A DNA stretch of 64,000 nucleotides from Candidatus Bathyarchaeota archaeon. Lineage in GTDB: Archaea > Thermoproteota > Bathyarchaeia > Bathyarchaeales > Bathycorpusculaceae. Location of the stretch: NCBI GenBank assembly GCA_026014595.1, contig JAOZHY010000043.1:1-64000 (forward strand). Direction: 5' to 3'. The notes below the pieces were generated by a model. That model saw only the letters and a list, made by a program, of their open reading frames with translations, searched no databases and was not told the DNA's origin. The translations under genes and the position numbers were made by a program. This document shows positions 26,067-34,358 of this stretch, piece after piece (the first letter of the stretch is position 1; each line of letters opens with the position of its first letter).

Positions 26067-26597
26067 TCAGCTTACGATGATGTTCTTTAGGTATTTGTTC
26101 CAGAGATATGCGGCAGCGTAACCGGCAACTGCACCGCTACCTGTGCCCATAAACAGTATGAGTCCCGCGAGCACGGGGTCGATTGGAAGTATTTCCAGTA
26201 GGGAGGAGGTCGTGTAATAACTTAGGAGTCCAATAATTGCAGTGCTGAATGTCATCGCGGCTATTATTCGGGTACGGTTTACTTCACTCGCCGCGGAGGT
26301 GACCTTGAACAGGAAAAAGAAAACGTCCACGAAAACTCCGTATAGAAAAGCGAACAAGAAAGTGAATATGCCCATTGTAGGCTGCCACAACGCTGTTAAA
26401 ACTCCGCCCACGGTGCCAACATAGGTGGCACCCACTTTCTTGATGAAGAGCGCGGCTGTGGCGAGCAGAACAGCTTCCACCACGATAAGCAGTTTGTTCA
26501 CTGGAGTTGGCAGGGGAACAGCAACTTTGGTCACGAATATTATTGATCCGAAAAGCGCGGTAATGAACAATCGCGTAATCTTATGCATGACAGCCAA
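26067..26597 (-). CDS. Membrane protein resembling ECF transporter S components
   Basis: 176 residues with five or six hydrophobic segments, starting HKITRLFITALFGSIIFVTK and containing GTVGGVLTALWQPTMGIFTF and FMGTGSGAVAGYAAAYLWNKY. Length, helix number and the short basic cytoplasmic start are like substrate-binding S subunits of ECF vitamin transporters. No ATPase or EcfT gene is nearby, so it would have to share a module encoded elsewhere. The substrate cannot be predicted. Confidence 0.6.
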   Translation of the reverse strand: MAVMHKITRLFITALFGSIIFVTKVAVPLPTPVNKLLIVVEAVLLATAALFIKKVGATYVGTVGGVLTALWQPTMGIFTFLFAFLYGVFVDVFFFLFKVTSAASEVNRTRIIAAMTFSTAIIGLLSYYTTSSLLEILPIDPVLAGLILFMGTGSGAVAGYAAAYLWNKYLKNIIVS

Positions 26598-26851
26598 CCT
26601 TTTCTAAAAGATGATGGTTCCAGTTTAAAAAACCTTAACGTAAAAAGCGAGAATTGACCCTAATCTCAATCCAGCTGACCTTGCTTTCGCGGTTGCAGTG
26701 TGACACCCGGTGATTTGCACGATTTTGGCGGCTTTAACCATGCTTTAAAATTGGGAATCTGATTTTTAACGGAAGTTATAAATTGGTAATCAGCGATAAG
26801 AGATAAATGTTTTAGTATTTGACTCATACATGTGCAAAGGGGGATTTGAGG

Positions 26852-27595
26852 TTGAGCACTCACGCAGAAGACTTAAAACTTCGCTTGATGACCATCGAGC
26901 TTTTGAGAACTGCGAAGTATAAGCGGAACATAACTTACCGGGAATTAGCCTCCAAAACAGGCTTACCTGTAACCGTTTTAAGCAGATACGCCAAAGGGCA
27001 CGTTCTGCCTAACACCACGAGAGCCAAGCAGTTGTGGCGCGTATTAACCAAACTCGTAGGTTTAGAAGCGGAATTACGCAACAGGATAAAATTTGATGAA
27101 ATGGGATACTTTGACAACACCGAAATCGTGGGCGACTACAACATCCTCCAACAGGCAGCAAACCATGCCTTAGCAAACTTTGCGGGAAAGCGCGTGACGA
27201 AAATCTTGACCGCCGCCGTTGACGGTGTGCCCTTAGCTACCATGGTTGCCAACGCCTTAGGCGTCAACCTCATCGTGGCGAAGAGGAATAAGGAAGTCGG
27301 CGTCAAAGCCTTCTTGGACGAGACTTACATTCTGGGGAAAGATTCAGGCGTAACCGTCACGCTTTACATTCCAAAGGACGCGATTAAAAAACGCGACAGC
27401 GTCTTGGTGGTGGACGACATGATCAAGAGCGGAGAAACGCAGGAAGCGCTTGTCAACCTCATTAAGAAAGCGAAGGCTGAAGTCTCAGGCGTTTTCTCGC
27501 TTATCGCCGTGGGAGAGGAGTGGAAGAAGAGGCTGAAGCTCGGTAACGATTCCCCCGTTGAAGTAGTCACCTACCTGAAATTACCCTTCGAATGA
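26852..27595 (+). CDS. gfcR: GfcR-type regulator: HTH plus phosphoribosyltransferase domain
   Basis: About 247 residues. The N-terminal HTH (ITYRELASKTGLPVTVLSRY) is followed by a type I PRTase-like domain with the PRPP-binding loop VLVVDDMIKSGETQEA near the C-terminal third. This is the archaeal PyrE-like family (COG0856) that includes haloarchaeal GfcR, a sugar-metabolism regulator. TTG at 26852 is preferred (SD-like GGGGGA upstream), with TTG at 26846 or 26819 possible. It is 64 bp ahead of mtnA, on the same strand, which may hint at control of pentose/thioribose salvage. Confidence 0.85.
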   Translation: MSTHAEDLKLRLMTIELLRTAKYKRNITYRELASKTGLPVTVLSRYAKGHVLPNTTRAKQLWRVLTKLVGLEAELRNRIKFDEMGYFDNTEIVGDYNILQQAANHALANFAGKRVTKILTAAVDGVPLATMVANALGVNLIVAKRNKEVGVKAFLDETYILGKDSGVTVTLYIPKDAIKKRDSVLVVDDMIKSGETQEALVNLIKKAKAEVSGVFSLIAVGEEWKKRLKLGNDSPVEVVTYLKLPFE

Positions 27596-27659
27596 GACAA
27601 TCGAAAATCAAAGCTAAAATTGTACCTATAGCACTTCACCACATTTATGAGGCTGCGAC

Positions 27660-28685
27660 ATGAGAACCATGGAATGGCAAAACGGCACCGTCATCACCAT
27701 AGACCAGACCAAACTCCCACTTGAAACAGTGACCCTAAAAATAACGACGGTCAGCCAGATGGCTGAAGCCATAAAAAACCTAAGAGTCAGAGGCGCCCCG
27801 TTACTCGGCGCGGCGGCAGCCTTCGGGTTGGCGTTAGCGGCTTATCACTCCAAAGCAGGTTGCACTTCGGAACTGCTGGCTGAGCTGGAAGACGCTGCAC
27901 AGGTTCTTAAGAGCACTAGGCCGACCGCGGTGAACCTCTTCTGGGCTGCAGACAGAGTCCTCGCAAAGGCGCAGGGCTTTTCGGGCAGTGTCGAAGCGCT
28001 TAAAACGCTTGTGATTCAGGAGGCTCAAAAAATCGCGGATGAAGATGCTGAAGCCAATTTGGCGATAGGCAAAAACGGCGCGGAACTCATCAGCGACGGC
28101 GACACCATCCTGACACACTGCAACGCAGGCGAGCTTGCCACGGTTGAGTACGGCACCGCATTAAGCGTAATACGTGCAGCGTGGAAGCAGGGTAAGAAAA
28201 TCAAGGTCATCGCCACGGAGACGCGCCCGTTGCTGCAGGGTGCACGGCTGACGGCGTACGAGCTTAAACGCGACGGGATACCGGTTACGCTGATAACGGA
28301 CAACATGGTCGGCTACGTCATGCACAAACACTTAGTCAACAAAGTGATTGTTGGTGCGGACCGCATAGTCCAAGATGCCGTGGTTAACAAGATTGGCACG
28401 TTCACAGTGGCGGTTTTGGCGTACGAGCACGGGGTGCCATTTTACGTGGCGGCGCCCAAATCCACATTCGATCTGGCTCACACGTCAGCCGACGTCATTA
28501 TTGAGGAGAGGAACCCAACGGAAGTCACCCACTTTGGTGCTCATCCTGTGGCGGCGCCGGGCGTTGGTGTGCTTAATCCGGCTTTTGACATTACGCCGCT
28601 GAAGTACGTGTCAGCCATAATCCACGAAAACGGCGTCTACTACAAAAAAGACTTTCCCAACTTCAAAACCAATACGCGAGTATAG
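27660..28685 (+). CDS. mtnA: S-methyl-5-thioribose-1-phosphate isomerase
   Basis: 341 residues of the eIF2B-alpha-like isomerase family. It converts 5-methylthioribose-1-phosphate to the ribulose form in methionine salvage, and in some archaea acts on other pentose phosphates. Signatures: MRTMEW at the start, IDQTKLP, RVRGAPLLGAAAAFGL, RPTAVNLFWAADR, THCNAGELATVEYGTAL with the catalytic Cys, ETRPLLQGARLTAYEL and VGADRI with the catalytic Asp. The N-terminal signature favours MtnA over ribose-1,5-bisphosphate isomerase. Confidence 0.9.
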   Translation: MRTMEWQNGTVITIDQTKLPLETVTLKITTVSQMAEAIKNLRVRGAPLLGAAAAFGLALAAYHSKAGCTSELLAELEDAAQVLKSTRPTAVNLFWAADRVLAKAQGFSGSVEALKTLVIQEAQKIADEDAEANLAIGKNGAELISDGDTILTHCNAGELATVEYGTALSVIRAAWKQGKKIKVIATETRPLLQGARLTAYELKRDGIPVTLITDNMVGYVMHKHLVNKVIVGADRIVQDAVVNKIGTFTVAVLAYEHGVPFYVAAPKSTFDLAHTSADVIIEERNPTEVTHFGAHPVAAPGVGVLNPAFDITPLKYVSAIIHENGVYYKKDFPNFKTNTRV

Positions 28686-28691
28686 ACCAAT

Positions 28692-29240
28692 TCAAGCTCC
28701 GCGTAACTTTAAAGGCTTGAATATTTCCTCCCGCCATTTATTCTCCCAGCTTGCCCAACCCGTTTTCACGAGGCTTTCCCTCAGGCGAGGCATCTCGGCA
28801 ACCCACTCCAGCATCGTCCAGAAACGCCGCTTGTCCTTCACTATCTCCTCGGGTACCCCGACTTCGATGCACCATCTGACGTAGCTCCTTTCAACCATGT
28901 CTCGGAGCTCGCCCGTCGTTTCCACCTTTTCAACCCGGAACCCTCGGTTTTGCAGGTGCTTGCGCACGCTGGAAAGCACATAACTTGAACAAACTCTGAA
29001 ATGAGTCTCTTCGTCTGGACGCATGACCTCAATGATTTCATCGGCGATTCTCACAGCATCCTCCAAGTACTTCTTGTTCTTGAAGTTGGGCGGCTGGAAA
29101 GATGAGGTTGGGATTCGACGGTCCATGTACCTCTTGTCTGGCGGTTTAATCGCGCCGATCACCACGCCGAGCAAGAGGTCTCCCCATCCTGCCGCATCTA
29201 TCATTATCTCTTTGGGGAGGATAAAGTGATTCAAGGTCAA
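28692..29240 (-). CDS. Conserved hypothetical protein (182 aa)
   Basis: I cannot assign a family. The product starts near IDAAGWGDLLLGVVIGA, continues RRIPTSSFQPPNFKNKKYLE, then charged helices with FRVCSSYVLSSVRKHLQNRG and a Trp-rich C-terminus (WASWENKWREEIFKPL). There is no signal peptide. Composition and length look like a genuine soluble enzyme or RNA-binding protein. Its stop lies 6 bp from the mtnA stop in convergent orientation. Confidence 0.75.
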   Translation of the reverse strand: MTLNHFILPKEIMIDAAGWGDLLLGVVIGAIKPPDKRYMDRRIPTSSFQPPNFKNKKYLEDAVRIADEIIEVMRPDEETHFRVCSSYVLSSVRKHLQNRGFRVEKVETTGELRDMVERSYVRWCIEVGVPEEIVKDKRRFWTMLEWVAEMPRLRESLVKTGWASWENKWREEIFKPLKLRGA

Positions 29241-29458
29241 GGCTGATCACGCGAGACCCGTATTTTTAGAGGATGATGCACTAGAAGCATTATGTGCAGG
29301 AAATTTCTTAAGTTTTGTGAAGTTTCGCGACGCTGAAGCTTGGCCTCTAACATTGCCAAGCAGTAGTCGTCTAACTGGTAAGAAGGACGCCGTTTTTATA
29401 GAAAAAGAGATGTATAACGGTTAAGAGTTAACTACTCTAAAATGACGGTCGATAACCT

Positions 29459-30007
29459 ATGAGCGATAACAAAACCATCCCATTAGAACTCAAAACCACA
29501 GGTATTCTTTCAGAAAAAGGCGTCAGGATCGACGAGAAAAGCAGCGCAGACTCGCTTTTTCAACGTGGATACGGCACAGCAGAGGAGGGCGTGTTCAAGT
29601 TGGCTTTCTATGAGGCACTCTACCTTATGGATAAAGAAATACTGGAAGTTAAAGACGAGAAAGGCGAAGAAGTGAATTTTCAAGCTCTTCTCCAAGCTTA
29701 TGAAAAAACAGACCAGAACGCATGGGTTAACTACTTGGTTTACCGCGACCTGCGCAGCAGAGGCTACGTTGTCAGGGAAGGCTTCGGTGAAGGAATCGAC
29801 TTCCGCATGTACGAACGAGGCGCTTACGGCAAAGACACCGCGCCATACCTGATTCTCAGCATACAAGAGGGCAAGCCTGTGCCGATTAGAGATCTGACAG
29901 ACGCGTTGCAGAGGAGCCAAAGCCAAAAGAAAGAGCTAATCCTTGCCGTGATGAACCGCAGAGGAGAAATAGTTTACTACTCAATATCACAATTAACATT
30001 CAAATAA
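29459..30007 (+). CDS. endA: tRNA splicing endonuclease-like protein without catalytic His
   Basis: 182 residues with the length and fold of homotetrameric archaeal EndA, which cuts introns from tRNA. It aligns well with Methanocaldococcus EndA: FYEALYLM, NYLVYRDLRSRGYVV, IDFRMYERG and the final GEIVYYSI. The catalytic Tyr (Y118) and Lys (K157) are kept, but the third triad residue, His in KEHSVYLV, is Thr here (KDTAPYLI, T127), and the protein contains no His at all. Either it is a structural subunit needing a catalytic partner, or it uses altered chemistry. It is 13 bp upstream of hisS. Confidence 0.9.
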   Translation: MSDNKTIPLELKTTGILSEKGVRIDEKSSADSLFQRGYGTAEEGVFKLAFYEALYLMDKEILEVKDEKGEEVNFQALLQAYEKTDQNAWVNYLVYRDLRSRGYVVREGFGEGIDFRMYERGAYGKDTAPYLILSIQEGKPVPIRDLTDALQRSQSQKKELILAVMNRRGEIVYYSISQLTFK

Positions 30008-30020
30008 GCGAGGAAAAACC

Positions 30021-31301
30021 GTGCCAACTTTCCAACCTGTCCGTGGAATGCGCGATTTGCTGCCTGAAGACGCGGAAACTTTGAACTATATAGTATTTAA
30101 AGCCAGAGAAACAGCAAAGTGCTACGGTTACAGGGAAGTTACAACGCCCATAGTTGAATCTTACGACCTGTTAAGCGCTAAGGCGGGCGAAGAAATCCGC
30201 CAGCGCATGTTCACCTTCAAGGACTTAGGCGACCGCATGGTCGCGTTGCGTCCAGAATTTACTGCGTCTATAGCGCGTCTCGCCACAACCGCTTTGAAGA
30301 ACGAGCCGAAGCCCCTGAGGGTTTTCAGCGTGGGCAGCGTTTACCGTTACGATGAACCGCAACGCGGAAGATACCGTGAGTTTTGGCAATCAAACTATGA
30401 ATTGATAGGCGCTGGCACGGCGGAAGCGGATGCGGAAACGATTCTGCTCACTAACAGCTTTTTGAAAAACGTGGGGCTACGTAACTACGCTTTCAAGTTA
30501 GGTCACGTCGGAGTGATCAGGGGTATCCTCACCGAGGAAGGTGTGGACGAGAAGACTCAGAACCAGGTTTTGCAGCTCATGGACAAAAAAGAGTATGATG
30601 AAGCTTTCAAACTTGTGAAGCAGGAAAGTTGCAGAGAAATCCTTCAGGGATTGCTGGAGCAGAAAAGTGAAACAGGTTTCGAAACGTTGGAGAACATGAA
30701 ATACTACGTAAGGGGTCACGAAAAAGCTGAAGCTGCCGTTGATAACCTGCTTGATATTCTGGTGCTTGTCACCCAGAGCGATTGCCCCGTAGAAACTGTG
30801 GATCCTGCCTTTGCACGCGGGCTGGAATATTATACGGGCGTAATATTCGAGGTGTATATTCCTGAGTTGGACATAGCATTGGGCGGCGGCGGACGATACG
30901 ATAGACTTATCGAGACGTTTGGTGGGGAGCAGACGCCGGCGACAGGTGTTGCACACGGGTTAGACAGGATAGCCATGGCGATGCAGATGCAAGGCGTTCA
31001 ATTGAAAACAGTCGAGGGCAAGCGTCTTGTGGTTGTTTCTGTGAATGAGTTGATGAAGGTTGAGGCACTTAGGATTGCTGAGAGGCTGAGAGCCGCTGGA
31101 TTGAGGGTGGAGTTTGAGGTTATGGGGCGGAAAATGGCTAGGGCGCTGGAGGACGCTGATAAGCGAAAGATAGATTATGCGGTAATAGTGGGTAAAAGAG
31201 AGCTGAACGAAGGCAAAGTGGTTGTTCGAGACCTACATAAACGTGAACAAACCACGGTTGCCCTTGAAGACTTGGTGGACAAAATTAAAGGCGCAGCTTG
31301 A
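30021..31301 (+). CDS. hisS: Histidyl-tRNA synthetase
   Basis: A 426-residue class II synthetase charging tRNA-His. It has the N-terminal VRGMRDLLPEDAE, motif 2 RYDEPQRGRYREFWQ near residues 108-122, the histidine-binding signature DPAFARGLEYYTG near residues 254-266, and LGGGGRYDRLIETFGG. A C-terminal anticodon-binding domain begins at about residue 335 (KRLVVVSVNE). It starts with GTG behind a GAGG site and is likely cotranscribed with endA. Confidence 0.95.
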   Translation: MPTFQPVRGMRDLLPEDAETLNYIVFKARETAKCYGYREVTTPIVESYDLLSAKAGEEIRQRMFTFKDLGDRMVALRPEFTASIARLATTALKNEPKPLRVFSVGSVYRYDEPQRGRYREFWQSNYELIGAGTAEADAETILLTNSFLKNVGLRNYAFKLGHVGVIRGILTEEGVDEKTQNQVLQLMDKKEYDEAFKLVKQESCREILQGLLEQKSETGFETLENMKYYVRGHEKAEAAVDNLLDILVLVTQSDCPVETVDPAFARGLEYYTGVIFEVYIPELDIALGGGGRYDRLIETFGGEQTPATGVAHGLDRIAMAMQMQGVQLKTVEGKRLVVVSVNELMKVEALRIAERLRAAGLRVEFEVMGRKMARALEDADKRKIDYAVIVGKRELNEGKVVVRDLHKREQTTVALEDLVDKIKGAA

Positions 31302-31318
31302 AAAGAAAAAGGGTTTGG

Positions 31319-31336
31319 AGCCTTAAAAAAAAGGCT
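31319..31336. terminator. Hairpin between convergent hisS and glnA
   Basis: AGCCTT-AAAAAA-AAGGCT forms a perfect six-pair stem with a six-A loop, midway in the 42 bp separating the two stop codons. It may terminate or stabilise both transcripts. Confidence 0.4.
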
Positions 31337-31343
31337 TGCTGGT

Positions 31344-32705
31344 TTAGAGCCGTCTGATGTACCTGTTGACTTCCCATTCGGTCACTTGCATGCGATAGAG
31401 ATCCCATTCTTTGCGTTTCTCAGTTAGGAAGTTTTCAAAGGCGACTTCGCCCAGAGTTTCCCGCATTAGGTCGCTACCTTCCATTTCATCCAATGCTTCT
31501 TTCAGTGATTCGGGGAGCGAAACTATGCCTCTTTGTTTGCGTTCCTCGTAGCTCATGTGGTACACGTTCAGCTCCACTGGTTCACCTGGGTCGATTTTGT
31601 TCTTTATGCCGTCTAATCCTGTGGCGAGCAACACAGCGAATTGCAGGTAGGGGTTTCCTGAAGGATCTGGGCAGCGTATTTCGCATCGAGCGGCGGCTTT
31701 TCTTCCTCCGAAGTTTGGCACTCGGATGAGAGGTGAGCGGTTTTTGTGTGCCCAAGCGAGGTAAACCGGTGCCTCGTATCCTGGCACTAGTCGCTTATAT
31801 GAGTTGGGCCAGGATGCCAGAACAGCGCACATTTTGCGTCCATGCGCGAGTTGTCCTCCTATGAAGTTGCGGGCTAAGGGTGAGAGGTATCCTGACGTGG
31901 GGTCGTCGGCGTAGAACAGGTTTTGGGTTACATCGGTGTTCCAGAGGCTTTGGTGGGTGTGCATGCCTGAGCCGTTGATTCCTGCGAAGGGTTTGGGCAT
32001 GTAAGTGGCGACGTAGCCGTTTCGTGCAGCGACAACTTTTGTGATCATTCTCATGGTTACGGTTCTATCGGCGGTGGTTAAGGCTTCGTCGTATTTGAAG
32101 TCGATTTCGTTCTGTCCTAAAGCCACTTCGTGGTGACTAATTTCGATTTCTATGCCGAACTGCTCGGCGGTGTCGGCTATTTCTCGGCGTATGTCGTCGG
32201 TGAGGTCACCTGGGTGGTAGTCGAAGTATCCTGCTAAGTCTATGGGCGTTGGGAGTTGGGAGTCGTTTTCTTTTACGATAAAGAATTCTTGTTCTGGGGC
32301 GCATATGTAGGTGAAGCCGGCTTTGTAAGCTTTGGCTATGGTTCTTTCGAGGATGTATCGTGGGTCGCCTTCGAAGCGTTTGTATTCAGGCGTGTAAACG
32401 TCGCAGATGAGGCGGCAACTGGATTTTTCTTTCGGTCGCCATGGAAGAACAGCGAAGGTGGTTGGGTCTGGGAAGAGAACCATGTCAGATTCTTCGATGG
32501 GGCGGTAGCCTGTGATGGATGAACCGTCGAAGGATTGGCCGTTTTCGAAGATGCTTTCGATGTTTTTGGATGTTACGGCTAGGGTTTTTATGATGCCGTT
32601 AATGTCTGTGAATTGGAGTCTGACAAATTTGATGTCTTGTTCTTGGATTTGTTGGACGACTTTGGTTACGTTTTCTTTCCAAACACTGTCTTTGAAGTTT
32701 TTCAT
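31344..32705 (-). CDS. glnA: Glutamine synthetase, type I
   Basis: A 453-residue GSI that makes glutamine from glutamate, ammonia and ATP. Motifs: FDGSSITGYRPIEESDM near residue 58 (beta-grasp), APEQEFFIV and LGQNEIDFKYDEAL with metal-binding Glu, the glutamate-binding NGSGMHTHQSLW, and RSPLIRVPNFGGRKAAARCE. There is no adenylylation-site Tyr motif of bacterial GSI-beta type that I can identify, so it looks like GSI-alpha. Its promoter region carries a TATA element and inverted repeats (32746-32790). Confidence 0.95.
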   Translation of the reverse strand: MKNFKDSVWKENVTKVVQQIQEQDIKFVRLQFTDINGIIKTLAVTSKNIESIFENGQSFDGSSITGYRPIEESDMVLFPDPTTFAVLPWRPKEKSSCRLICDVYTPEYKRFEGDPRYILERTIAKAYKAGFTYICAPEQEFFIVKENDSQLPTPIDLAGYFDYHPGDLTDDIRREIADTAEQFGIEIEISHHEVALGQNEIDFKYDEALTTADRTVTMRMITKVVAARNGYVATYMPKPFAGINGSGMHTHQSLWNTDVTQNLFYADDPTSGYLSPLARNFIGGQLAHGRKMCAVLASWPNSYKRLVPGYEAPVYLAWAHKNRSPLIRVPNFGGRKAAARCEIRCPDPSGNPYLQFAVLLATGLDGIKNKIDPGEPVELNVYHMSYEERKQRGIVSLPESLKEALDEMEGSDLMRETLGEVAFENFLTEKRKEWDLYRMQVTEWEVNRYIRRL

Positions 32706-32745
32706 TTTTTATTCAACCTCATGTTTAGGCGCGGTCTTGGTTTTC

Positions 32746-32790
32746 ATATGTTATGGAAATGACATTTTACGTAAACATATATAAGCTTAT
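32746..32790 (-). promoter_or_regulatory. glnA promoter with inverted repeats
   Basis: On the minus strand GCTTATATATG (about 32779-32788) is a good archaeal TATA element about 75 bp before the glnA ATG. Downstream of it are a perfect 10-bp palindrome TTTACGTAAA (32766-32775) and an ATATGTT...AACATAT pair (32746-32752 and 32774-32780). A nitrogen regulator may bind here; the GGAA-N6-TTCC site of NrpR is not present. Confidence 0.45.
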
Positions 32791-32877
32791 CGCTTTATGT
32801 CATAGATAAATGTTCAAAAATTACCTCGATTGCTGAAATAACGTGTGCGGAACTGTGTATGTGAGTGGACGGCAAAA

Positions 32878-33345
32878 TCAAACTTCGCGGCGCAGAAAAT
32901 CACCCACATCTGAAATATTTTTCACGACAACATCGTTTCCCTTTCCTTCGACGTTCAATGTGCGGATTATTCTGCCGAAACCCAAGCATTCGCCGAACTC
33001 GTTCAGCACCAGCGCATGCGCACCTTTCCGCCGTGACCCGTGCACTGCGGTTATGCCCTTTTGGAATATGTCTCTGCCGCAGATGAAGAGCCAAGCCGTT
33101 TTTCGGTCAACGACTACTTTGTTTGCTTTTTTTTCCGCGAGGATGGCGAGCAGCGCGAAGCTAGGAAAGAATTTTCCGTTTTTGACTTTTCCCAGGTAGG
33201 TACCTGCGTAATAGAAGTTTTTTCGTATGACTTTGCGTAGGTTCTGGTTTAGTAAGAAGTAGCGGTTGCCTTTTTTCACCGTGAAATCTGGGTTCAGGAT
33301 GATGGTGGCGCCGAGTTGAGCGGCGAAGCTGATTATCGACTTCAT
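32878..33345 (-). CDS. PUA-domain RNA-binding protein
   Basis: About 155 residues. The C-terminal part (VDRKTAWLFICGRDIFQKGI, then GECLGFGRI) is a PUA-like fold: a hydrophobic strand, a glycine-rich turn and a final beta hairpin, as in Nip7-like and COG3270 proteins. ATG at 33345 is chosen because it overlaps the methylase stop in an ATGA junction; longer reading would overlap the methylase. The coupling suggests it guides or supports that m5C methyltransferase on rRNA or tRNA. Confidence 0.8.
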   Translation of the reverse strand: MKSIISFAAQLGATIILNPDFTVKKGNRYFLLNQNLRKVIRKNFYYAGTYLGKVKNGKFFPSFALLAILAEKKANKVVVDRKTAWLFICGRDIFQKGITAVHGSRRKGAHALVLNEFGECLGFGRIIRTLNVEGKGNDVVVKNISDVGDFLRREV

Positions 33346-34232
33346 GTAGTGCCACCTCGCTTTTTCAGTTTGCAGATGAAAAATCCTTGAGTTTCTCCTG
33401 GCCAAATTCGCCTGCAACGTTCCACTGAAGCGTCTAGGCGTTTTTCGAACACGTTGGTTAAGCCTTTTTCGCCTGGACAGTCCACTGTTTCGGTTTGCAG
33501 GTTCAGGTGCTTTATTGCCCAGTCTACGTTGAGTTCGTCTTCTTCAGGTTCCAGCGAACAGGTTGAGTAGATGATTTCGCCGTCTGGGTTTAGGCATGCG
33601 GCGGTTTGGGCGATGATGTCGCGTTGCAGTTTCGCGTTTCGTTCCACGTCGGCGAGGGTTCTGTGTTGGAACCAGTTTTTGTCTGCAGCATAGTTTCCTG
33701 AACACGGAGCATCGATGAGTATGCAGTCAAATTTCAGGTTTAGCTGCGGGGCTTTTCGTGCGTCAAGGTTGTATACGGCAGTGTTGCTGACGCGGCAACG
33801 TTCCAGATGGTTTGCAAGGGCTTTCAGTCGGTGCTTGTCGACGTCTAACGCTGTTATTGCGCCTGTGTTGTTCATTTGGTCGGCAAGCTGCACGGTTTTT
33901 CCGCCAGGCGCAGCGCATGCGTCGAGCACTGTTTTGCCGTTTATCCGGGTGAATTGGGTGGCGGGGATTTGCGCTGCGGCTTCCTGGATGGAGTACAAGC
34001 CGAGAAGGTATTCGGCTGTGGCGCCTGCTGACACCTTTGCGTTGCGGATCCAGTAGCCGTTTTCGAGGAAAGGGATTTTTTCGAGTTCTATGCCGTTGGC
34101 GTGGAGTCTTTCGATGATGTTTTCTTCTTTGGCGTTTGTGGTGTTGATTCTGATGGCTTGTTTTGGCGTGGCTTCTTGAAATTCCCAGCCTAGCTGGCGG
34201 TAGCGGTTTGTGAAGAATTCTTTGCCGTTCAT
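33342..34232 (-). CDS. RNA cytosine-C5 methyltransferase, NSUN/RsmB family
   Basis: About 296 residues. After a short N-terminal domain comes the SAM-binding Rossmann fold: VLDACAAPGGKTVQLA (motif I), ALDVDKHRL, LIDAPCSGNYAADKN with a catalytic-loop Cys, and IYSTCSLEPEEDE with the nucleophilic Cys. This is the standard double-Cys m5C signature. Its product ends with FFICKLKKR. It is translationally coupled (ATGA) to the PUA protein, replacing the PUA fusion seen in NSUN6-like proteins. TTG at 34271 is an alternative start. Confidence 0.9.
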   Translation of the reverse strand: MNGKEFFTNRYRQLGWEFQEATPKQAIRINTTNAKEENIIERLHANGIELEKIPFLENGYWIRNAKVSAGATAEYLLGLYSIQEAAAQIPATQFTRINGKTVLDACAAPGGKTVQLADQMNNTGAITALDVDKHRLKALANHLERCRVSNTAVYNLDARKAPQLNLKFDCILIDAPCSGNYAADKNWFQHRTLADVERNAKLQRDIIAQTAACLNPDGEIIYSTCSLEPEEDELNVDWAIKHLNLQTETVDCPGEKGLTNVFEKRLDASVERCRRIWPGETQGFFICKLKKRGGTT

Positions 34233-34358
34233 TAAACGTAGATGTTTGTGGCGCGGATAAAAACCTTTCAATGCAGCCGAGGTGGCGAAAAATGCACTGG
34301 TGGAAGCAAAGCATAAAAATGCGGAGCAGCTATGGTTCTATTGGGAAATGCACCAGAA

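Noticed and set aside
29245-29440. Stop-free plus-strand stretch before endA (FKVKADHARPVFLEDDALEA ...)
   Set aside because: It has no ATG, GTG or TTG near its beginning and no ribosome site; it could be a gene relic but support is insufficient.
32746-32790. NrpR operator at the glnA promoter
   Set aside because: The GGAA-N6-TTCC pattern is absent; only other inverted repeats are seen.
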